A stretch of 64,000 bases of DNA from Saccharomycopsis fibuligera x Saccharomycopsis cf. fibuligera (Eukaryota; Ascomycota; Saccharomycetes; Ascoideales; Saccharomycopsidaceae): positions 186,001 through 250,000 of the forward strand of contig CP012811.1 in assembly GCA_001936135.1 (NCBI GenBank), written 5' to 3'. The notes beneath the pieces were generated by a model that saw only the letters and a list, made by a program, of their open reading frames with translations, did not search any database and was not told where the DNA came from. The position numbers were made by a program, and so were the translations under genes. Below, piece by piece: positions 55,816-64,000 of this stretch. How positions within the stretch are numbered: position 1 is the stretch's first letter; every line of letters begins with the position of its first letter.

Positions 55816-58575
55816 ATGTCCACCAACATCTCTGCAAACTACTCCTTCCCGCAAGACACCATCCAATACATGCCCCTCGCGCCTCCTCCACCAGCCCTCA
55901 TGGAAACTCATCACCAACAACTGCCATCACAACAACAGCAGCATCAACATCAACATCAACAACAACAACAACAACAACAGCAGCAGCAGCAGCAGCAGCA
56001 ATCACTGGATATGCACAACACTACTCCAAACATACTGCTCCATAATGCTCCTTCAGTGCTGCGGGCCCTGGGACTGGCCCCACCGCCTCCACAAACACAC
56101 TCACAAACACCAGATACTGATGTTGACATGCCCAACCCAAACAATCCGGTGCTAGGGTTTACTCCGTCGGGAAAGCCTAGGCTCTTCCAGTGTGCTGTCT
56201 GCTTACGCTCATTTGCCAGACTAGAGCACTTGAAGCGTCATGAACGCTCCCATACAAAGGAAAAACCGTTCAACTGTGGTGTTTGTGGTCGCAAATTCAG
56301 CAGAAGAGACCTTTTGCTACGCCATGCTGAAAAGCTCCATGGCGGCTGTGCTGAAGCAGTTCGCCGACTTAGAAGACGTCGTCGCAGTGCCGTGAAGAAG
56401 GAAGAATTAGCCGCCCAGGAAAAGTACACGAATAGTACCAATGATGTTTCAATTGGTAGCAACAATGTTGGTGTCAACAGCGATAACCTCGAAGACATCA
56501 GAACAAAATCAAGAAAACTAAGCTCCACGTCCTTCAACCAACCTTTCAACACTATCCCTCCAACCATTTCAGAACATGGACCACCATTATCTACCTTTAC
56601 CACAAATTTTGGCCGCAAAAGTACCGCTTCCGTACCGCTTGACTCCCAACATGGAAGTATCGAAAATACCACCATTAGCGCCAACACCAACAGCGCCAAC
56701 AAAGTTAGAGTGAATTCACTTTTCAACAATTTCATTTCAAAACCAAGCTCCAACAGAACAGAAAGCTATGATAGCAGAACTACCACTACCGATGATTTTG
56801 ATGAACCAAAGGCAAACACCTTGAAGCGCACCAGAAGAGCGTCCTTTAGTGCTTCCAGTGGTGAAAACTATGCTTTACCAAAGTATCCTCCAATAAACCA
56901 GGTGATCGAAAGTAACGATGCTATTGCTGCTAGCGCTATGGCTCCTTCTGCTGCTGCTGCTGCTACTAACCCTACTACTACTACTACTACTATTGCTACT
57001 GATTCAATTGCTAATAAAGGAAATTCTTCAATAATGGACAATTATTTGATGAATGTGCCAACAAATTATCTTTATGCTGACGGTGTAGAGTTTTCTACTC
57101 CGCAATTTGCCCCAAGTGATTCTAATGGTAATGGCAATAGCAACAATTCTATGTTGTCAAGGTTGCAAAACATTCCCGAGATGTCCTTGGATGGTGCCCC
57201 ATCAGGAGACGTTAAACCCCAAGATGGTAAGCAGCTGGGAGATAATACCAATAGTTTTGGATTTTTCAATATTCCAGATTTTGGCGGCGCTAAAGAAGAC
57301 CATAATGTAAGTACTTTTTTTAACAGTTAATAATGGTGTTACAAATTGATATAATTGATTCATTGTCTTTAACTTTTTTCTTACTGTACTTTTTGTGTGC
57401 TGTGTGCTGTGTGCTGTGTGCTGTGTGTTTCTTCTTTGCTGATTTTTTTTTTAATATTCCAAAAGTTCAATACTAACCATTTGCAGAATGAGCATGATCT
57501 TAAAAAAATTAACCATATTGTCAATGACTTGCATTTATCTAACGCCAAGGACAGGGCTAGTGACCAAGAGAAGTCCGCTACCACGGAAGATAACACCGAT
57601 AACAAAATGGACATTGATGCCAAAGAATCTCCTCTTTATGGCGACTACAACATATATGGTGTCGAGTCTCCCGATGCTGAAGATTGGGTAAATCGTGTAT
57701 TAGAATCCTCTCAAATTGAATTTTTGTCCAATTTAAAAAGAGGTAAAGCACCAGCATCATCTTCAATCACCGCTAAGGCAAATGAAAATGAGTTTACTAA
57801 ACGGATAAACGCATTTCAAAACCAACTCAACAAAATTTCTTCTGAAGAATCAACACCATATGGCACAAATGGCAAAAATTCTCCTACAAGTGCTGGAACG
57901 GATTCTCGTCATCATCCTTCAGCTACAAAAGCTGCTGCTTTAGCAAGTGTCGCAGCCAATAATGGCAGTACTTGCGGAACTGGCCCCGTAGGACTGTTAT
58001 ATGGTTATTCCTTCTACAGTGACGAGTTCAACACCATGACTAACAGTGATTCAAAATTGAGCAAAGAAATGGACCAACAGTTGAAACATAGTTATGGAGT
58101 GCGCAGTGGTGGTGGTGGTGCTGCTGGTGTAAACAGCAAAACTGAAAATAAAACATTTCGCAATAATAATGCCAATCTCACATTAGACTCGATAAATGCT
58201 GAGTTGAAAAACAAAATAGAAAAAACTCACGAAATCAATGAAGAATATGATCTTTTATCGGAGTTGAATAATTTGCAAAATTTTCAATTTTACTTGAATA
58301 ACAAAAGTGGTAGTCTGAGTGGCGGTGGTAGTGCTGCTGGTAATGGTCTCGGCTCATCTGCAAAGTTAATCAGCATGGACCGAAACGATTCGGCGAAGTC
58401 AACAAACAGCACTCAAACTATGATTAGTTCAAATTCTAGTAATCCAGACAGAATGGTGACTGGTATCTTTTTGAATGGTCAAGGTGGTCCGCAGATGGGA
58501 AGCACTAATAATATAAACTCTACCGCTACAAATTACAATGATAATAATTGCGGACAAAATAGTGGTAACAACAGC

Positions 58576-58617
<42 letters not shown>

Positions 58618-58804
58618 CCTTATTTTCAACATTTTAACAACATTTCCAATGGGTACTCATACTATGGCGTGAATGTGCCAATGTTACAGAGTCTTAGTGA
58701 CGTCTCGTCCACAAATCTTAACTCGCCGATTAGAAACATTTCATCAACCATGCTCGACAGTAGCAACAACAGCTCGATTGTCATACCTTCGAGAACACAT
58801 CTGC

Positions 58805-58843
<39 letters not shown>

Positions 58844-61143
58844 TGCAACTGCTGCTGCTGCAGATACCCCCACAGTTACAACAACGCCAGCATTCAATTT
58901 CTCAACAACACCAACAACACCAACAGTCTTCGAATAATAGAACCAGTGAAGATCCTAACAGGGTGTTGTTTACTAGACATCTTCGCAGCAAGGTGTACAA
59001 AACACTACTCAAGTACCCATTTATTGGTATCCCATCGCCAACTATTGTTGATAACTCGAGACTCAATCAGTTTGTGCAGGCTTTCAATGACAAATTTCTT
59101 CCTCATATGCCATTTGTCCATTCAGTATTTTTGAATGAAATTAACATGAATAAGCTCACCAGCTATTTTTGGGAGCCTAGCATTCGAATTTTTACTAAAG
59201 TTAAGAGTGCCACTACTCAAACATCCTTAGCTGATCAAAGAGATGCAGCTAGTGTTTGTTTGCCTTTACTAGTGGCGACCTTGGGGGCCACGGTATCTAA
59301 TAATAAGCGAGAAGCTTCCAATTTGTATGAGGCTTCAAGACGATGCATTCATGTGTATTTAGATTCCAGAAAGAAAAATTACTTGACGCCCAATAATGCC
59401 ACACCGCTTTGGTTAGTACAAGCGTTGACATTGAGTGTTATCTATGGATTATTTGCAGAGTTTGATTCGTCTAGCGAGATTATTTTAAAGCAAGTGAATG
59501 CCTTGATTGCTTTGATTAGATCCTCCAACTTGACTGATTTGACTTTTCGAAAAAGTGAGGATATTGGTAGTGCTGGTGGTAACGTCAAAGAGCAAATCAA
59601 CAGTAATGAGAGATTTTTAATCTATGAAAGTAAAATCAGAACAGTGTTTGCCATTTTTAATATTTCGAACTTGTTGAACTATTTTTATGGATTGAAAATT
59701 GAAAAAATATTGAGCTATCAGGAAATCAATTTAGCTATGCCACAACTGGAGCAGGTTTTCCAAAGTATGGATTTTACTGATGCTATTAACAAGAACAGCA
59801 ACCCGGCTGCTGCTTCCGCTACCAATTTCCAAACAGTATTGCAGAATTTGGTAAATAAGCAGCCAATAAACTGCCAAGTTTCTGAGTTTGGCTTAGTCTT
59901 GCTTCAATTTGCGTTGAATCAATACCTCTGTGATATAAATGATAATATTGATGGTACTGGTTTGCGCCAATGGCACCAAGCTTTCGCTCGACAATTGCCG
60001 CCATATTTAAACAAAAGTGATGCAGAATTTTATCAAAATAGTAGCAACTTACTCAAATTGGATGCATTGGTTTTGAATCATTATTTAAGTTTTAAGCATT
60101 ATAGTCATGATTATATCAATATGAAGGAAATTAGATCTTTGGGTGTATGGTCTAAAAATTGGCGCAAGATTGGAAAGTCGCTATTGTTTGACGTCGGCAT
60201 TAATAAAAACAGCACACGTGCTATTGGAAATAATAATGAAAAAGAGTTACTGAGTCTTAAGTTTGGGCTCAAGATTATGATAGATTTGTTTTTCAATACT
60301 GATTTGGATTCAGAATTTATCAGTGATGGTGCTAATATTAGGAAGCAAACCCATGATGCTAAAGATAAAGGTAAAAGCTATAGTCTTAGCAGTGAAAATA
60401 ATGACAAAGATGACGATTTAATTTTTGAAATGGGACTAGTTGATGGAGTCATTAGTAAAGAAAGTCTTTCTAAAGTATTGTCATTGAATATGGAGTTACT
60501 CTTTGATGCAGTGTTGGTGTTATGCAAATTTTCATTCAATTTTGAAAAATACTGCAGTGATATTGATGGGGTTGTTATCAATTCAATGAGAAGTAATAAT
60601 GGAAATCTCCATGGCGACATGCCTCATGTTAGCAGTAGCCGTAATACTTTGAATATGCTTTTTTCCGAAACGAGTAACAATGATAATAACAATTTCGCAA
60701 ACTCACCGCAGGCAACCGCCAGCAATAGCCAAATTTACGCATTGTTAAAAGATGCTAACTTTATCAGAAAATTAAAGTATTACAAGATAATTTTGCGAAT
60801 TTTCAACCAGTTGGAAGAATTTTGTATTGCTAATTATAACTATGATCCAAACTTTGTCATGCGAGCTACCAAGAAGAGAAGTGTCCAGGTTGCTACCAAC
60901 ACTAACGCTAGTGGTGATAACGGGAATCTACAACAACCAATAAAAGCTTACGATAATGAAAGATACAAGACCAGTTTGAAAGTATTACGTATTGGGGAAT
61001 TTTTATTTGATACTGTTTGTGATCTAGAAATTGGATTTAATATTTTTCAAAATTTGGGTAAAGGGTTATTTCAATTGAACAACTATCTAGTTAATGAGAT
61101 CAAAGTTGCAAATGCTGGCCATGGCATTGGCAGTTCACATTAA
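55816..61143 (+). CDS. ADR1: Adr1-type C2H2 transcription factor, two exons, 1715 aa
   Basis: Adr1 activates genes for alternative carbon use (ethanol, glycerol, fatty acids) in S. cerevisiae; its targets may differ in Candida. Two C2H2 fingers lie near residues 126-177 ([42 protein letters not shown]) and match yeast Adr1. [16 protein letters not shown] has Ser343 in place of Adr1 Ser230, the protein-kinase-A site. The second exon encodes Asn- and Gln-rich stretches and then the Adr1 regulatory region ([45 protein letters not shown]). Exons are 55816-57306 and 57487-61143, joined in phase 0. Read without splicing, the first frame would stop after 504 codons, right after the DNA-binding part. 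S. cerevisiae Adr1 is 1323 aa and has no intron. Confidence 0.88.
57307..57486 (+). other. Spliceosomal intron in ADR1
   Basis: The 180-nt intron has a GTAAGT donor (57307-57312), a perfect TACTAAC branch site (57471-57477) and a TTGCAG acceptor ending at 57486. It joins two frames in phase 0 and contains a TGTGCTG repeat (about 57396-57427) and an in-frame stop if retained. Confidence 0.9.
58801..58860 (+). repeat. CAA tract (poly-Gln) in ADR1 exon 2
   Basis: About 13 consecutive CAA codons followed by Leu/Gln codons. A similar AAC tract encoding poly-Asn lies at 58569-58617. Confidence 0.9.
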
Positions 61144-61749
61144 TGGCTTTCTCAAGATTATTGTTATTATTTTTTTTTCTGAGGCTGATTTTTTGTCTGA
61201 TTGTATTTGGCCAAAAGTTTGACTTAAATTTTGGTCGCACTTTACTTTTAGCTTCAGTTTTTATACTTTGTGACCCAACAGTTCATTTTTAAATCGTCGA
61301 CTTAATTATAAATTGTTTTGATGTTTATGTCTTGTTTTTTAATGATTTATGAATTTAACAGGTTTTTTTATTTTATTTTTTTTGGTTTAATTTCTTCTAG
61401 TTTCTTTTATTCATATTTGCCTTTATTATAATCTAATTTGTTATATTATACTTGTCTTTATTTCTATATGTCGTTATATTATCTTTACGGTTTGATTTTT
61501 ACATTTACATGTACATTAGGGTATTACAAAAAAGTTTTTATAATATGACATTCTAAGAATATACTATTTTGTATTTTTTGGAATTCAACAAAGTAGAGCA
61601 GTAATGAATATTCACTAATCAGTAAAGTGTAAGCTCAGATCATAACCAAATGACCAACACTTACACTTTATCAACAGATTATGCCTAAACTGAAAAAATT
61701 GAATACTAACAGAAAGTTATTTTTAATCTTTCGTGCCAATAAAGGACAC
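61144..61749. other. ADR1 3' flank
   Basis: T-rich 3' flank. An 11-bp perfect inverted repeat, TAAAGTGTAAG (61623-61633) and CTTACACTTTA (61660-61670), lies about 480 bp after the stop. Confidence 0.5.
61623..61670. repeat. 11-bp inverted repeat with 26-bp loop
   Basis: TAAAGTGTAAG and its exact reverse complement. It may be a hairpin or a paired protein site. Confidence 0.8.
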
Positions 61750-62859
61750 TCCTCAAGAGGCGCGGAGCTTGTTATAAAAGCATGTTTTCTACATTAATTC
61801 ACACGGATCATGTTGAAAAGTAATAGGCTATCTAAATTTGGTAGCGCCTCTTGTGATGAATTATAACCTTCAACTAAAACTCTGAAAATAAGAATATTCT
61901 TCAAATTTGAAAATAATGTTGTCAAGATAATTGGCCCAGAGCTACCTCGTATATCAATCGTTTGTACAGAAAATCAAGAATCTTCAGTTTGGTAGTTCTA
62001 AGCAAAATATCTGTATTGGTCAACAGATTATTAGCAAAGCTTAATTCTTCAATTTTTTTTTTTTTTTTTACTTTTTTTTTAAAGAAAAATTTTTTTTTTT
62101 TGCAAAATAATTTGTTTGATCACATTACCTGATAAATAGGCAATTGTGTAAGAGATGTGGTCTGATTGCTTTTGTTGGGTCTCAAGTTAAAGCTCATAAT
62201 AGGTTGAAAGAGAAAAATTCCACTTAACCTTTTGATTTTGTTATTATGAAAGCTCTACCTTGTTATCTTTAGTTTCTGTGAAAGCAAAGGCTTTAGTTTT
62301 GAAAAGTTATCTTTGCTAAAATGAAGCAACTCTTTTTTGGCTATTAGCTCAATATTTGAAAAAGACGGCATATGTAGGTCACTGGGAAGTTCGTAAATAA
62401 TGCTGTACTTATAAAAAATGCATGAAAAGTTTTACCCATTAAAAGTCCCCCATAATTTCCAATAACTTAGCTTTGCATTTGACGCATATCTTAGTGTATA
62501 GGCACGCAAAAGTTAATTCACAACATATAAGCGTCGAGAAACAGCTCCAAAGATGAAACGTAATGACAAAATAAGTGTAGTTCGTCTTGATTGCGGCCAG
62601 ATTACAAACCACCAGACACGCATACATTCTTGGGCAAAATAACTTTTCATTTTCTATATAATTTTTGCAAAAATGCAACGCTACGGTTGTTATTATTGGC
62701 ATACGTGTAGCTTAATATTTTAGAAAAGGATGCTATATAATACCTTTTCCACTCTAGAATCAGGGTGTATAGCATTGGGGACACACTTATGTCCTTCAAT
62801 TGTAAATGACTAAGCACTCCCACAAGAACCTCATTAGGTAAGTTAGTGCCAAAGCTCAA
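61750..62859 (-). pseudogene. Decayed F-box/LRR-like gene
   Basis: An ATG at 62859 opens 70 codons beginning MSFGTNLPNEVLVGVLSHLQ, an F-box pattern at the N-terminus as expected of F-box proteins. Beyond that frame, scattered pieces on the same strand look like leucine-rich repeats: IYELPSDLHMPSFSNIELIA (near 62340-62400) and IEELSFANNLLTNTDILL (near 62000-62052). Stops, frame changes and A/T runs separate the pieces. F-box/LRR proteins select targets for SCF ubiquitin ligases. A short intact F-box-only gene at 62647-62859 is possible but less likely. Confidence 0.5.
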
Positions 62860-63268
62860 TTTCAGTGCTCACGCGGCGCTCAGAGAGTCTTACTGTAACA
62901 TTCTCATCTTTGGTGTCCGTGATTAACATAGCCGCATGCATGCATTCTAGTGGATCCCAATTTTAAGCATTGGGCAATGATATTGCCAAGCTTGGTATTG
63001 TTTACTGGGCCAATAAGCAATATAGAAATTTTGTGGGTTTCGCTATATTGAAATAAACATAGGAAATTATTTTAACAATCCACCCAATACTCTTGGGACC
63101 AGTGCGCGTATTATTCTTTATGCTATCTTAATCTTTGCTTTTTGTCTTACTAGTTAATTCATTATTAGCTTCCTTCTTAAGATATATTTATTATTTTCCT
63201 ACAGTGGCAGTACCTGAGGACGATAATTTAATCAGGAGTATCAGCTATTCTTTAGATCTTTTTGGTTC
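62860..63268. other. Intergenic, nothing recognised
   Basis: Mixed-composition DNA between the F-box relic and the LINE tail; a GCATGCATGCATTC stretch lies near 62934-62947. I see no gene. Confidence 0.4.
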
Positions 63269-63655
63269 TTCACACACAAGATCGGTATATTATTTATATA
63301 TAAGTGATAGAAAATATAATCTTATAAACTTATCTATATAGTATATACAGTATAGTTCAGTTGTTATTATATAGGGGAAACTTACATAAGTGAAAACCCC
63401 GTTAGTATTAGTTAGACTTTAATGGATCTGTTGGATTTCAAATAAATATAGGAAAGATTATAGTCTAGGATGGCTGATATTTTATTTTGGTTGAGGGTCA
63501 TTGTTTGCTGTGGACCTGAACTAATTCTTTTGTATTACTGGATGGAAGAATGATACTGCTCCAGCTCACTTCTTTATTTAGATGTATTTTTTTCCATAAT
63601 GCTTGTGCTACTAGGCATTTGATCAAAACATTCTCCAGTTGTTTTGTACGTTTCG
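63269..63655 (-). mobile_element. 5'-truncated LINE tail upstream of tRNA-Gly (copy E)
   Basis: On the - strand it encodes KQLENVLIKCLVAQALWKKI and SWSSIILPSSNTKELVQ, clear homologues of the ORF2 end in copy C. It then continues into the same 3' UTR and ends in CTTGTGTGTGAA. Compared with copy C, roughly 190 bp covering the last ORF2 codons and first UTR bases are missing. The 5' truncation point lies about 50 bp from the start of tRNA-Gly. Confidence 0.75.
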
Positions 63656-63704
63656 GCGTACAATTTGTTATACTCTCCCTATTATAAATTTAAAATCACG
63701 TGAA

Positions 63705-63775
63705 GCGTGGATGGTTTAGTGGTAAAATTCAACGTTGCCATCGTTGGGCCCCGGGTTCGATTCCCGGTCTACGCA
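63705..63775 (+). tRNA. tRNA-Gly(GCC)
   Basis: This 71-nt gene has a full acceptor stem (GCGTGGA with TCTACGC), A box TGGTTTAGTGG, B box GGTTCGATTCC and anticodon GCC at 63737-63739. It has no intron. It is nearly identical to yeast tRNA-Gly(GCC) and is followed by a T run. Confidence 0.97.
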
Positions 63776-64000
63776 TTTTTTGTTTACATCTTTGACTCGC
63801 TTTATTAATTTTTTTTTATTTTTTATTTTTTTCTTGATTATTATTTTAGTTTGTTCTTGCTTTGCTTTTCTTTTACTTTTTTTTTTTTGCTTTCATACGT
63901 GCTGTACAATAATACCAAATCTTTGCGGCCAATGAAGCTCAAGCTGCCTTTCTTCCATACTGGGAGCCATAGCCAGCAATGAATTCTAGAGTGTGAATAT
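63776..64000. other. tRNA-Gly 3' flank to window end
   Basis: T-rich sequence beginning with the Pol III terminator T run. Nothing else recognised. Confidence 0.5.

Noticed and set aside
57397-57486. Start of the ADR1 downstream frame as an independent gene
   Set aside because: These codons lie inside the intron; a strong donor, branch site and acceptor join the frame to the zinc-finger exon.
1-64000. CRISPR arrays, operons or bacterial mobile elements
   Set aside because: No regularly spaced direct repeats and no bacterial gene features; the content is yeast nuclear DNA.

Overview
The window looks like nuclear DNA of a budding yeast (Saccharomycotina), most likely from the Candida/Lodderomyces part of the CTG clade. 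The reasons are the gene set (STP-type amino-acid-response factor, RMT2, STE12/CPH1, YMD8, UTP13, UBA1, ECM16/DHR1, RAV2, ADR1), yeast-type introns (GTATGT or GTAAGT donor, CTAAC branch site, short distance to AG), long poly-Gln and poly-Asn runs, and very few in-frame CTG codons in the conserved genes I scanned by eye. The genetic code itself is not settled: no tRNA-Ser(CAG) lies here, and one stretch of ADR1 is rich in CTG.

Layout. Positions 1-9998 hold no gene I can support, only simple repeats and poly(dA:dT) tracts. 9999-15862 is a divergent pair, an STP1/STP2-type factor (-) and RMT2 (+). 15863-22315 is a second long ORF-free stretch. 22316-32942 carries a HAD-family protein like S. cerevisiae YKR070W, a small unknown protein, STE12 and YMD8, all on the + strand. 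33457-39743 carries UTP13 and UBA1 on the - strand; UBA1 begins with a 9-nt exon. 39744-41736 is a nest of LINE 3' ends beside an intron-containing tRNA-Ser(UGA). 41975-50494 carries ECM16/DHR1 (-), a RAV2-like gene (+) and an unrecognised protein with a dense Cys/His region and Asn-rich tracts (-). 51800-55019 is a graveyard with a decayed HEM14 copy and a broken Ty1/copia-like fossil with one LTR. 55816-61143 is ADR1, read here as one gene of two exons. The right end holds a decayed F-box/LRR-like gene, another LINE tail and tRNA-Gly(GCC).

Function. UTP13 and ECM16 both act in the small-subunit processome, and UTP13 has a PAC/RRPE pair upstream. STP, STE12 and ADR1 are nutrient- and signal-responsive regulators. 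UBA1, RAV2, YMD8 and RMT2 are housekeeping genes. No operon-like or secondary-metabolite cluster is visible. The most interesting structure is the exon layout of ADR1 and UBA1, the LINE tails upstream of both tRNA genes, the Cys-rich orphan protein and a perfect palindrome in the STE12 leader.
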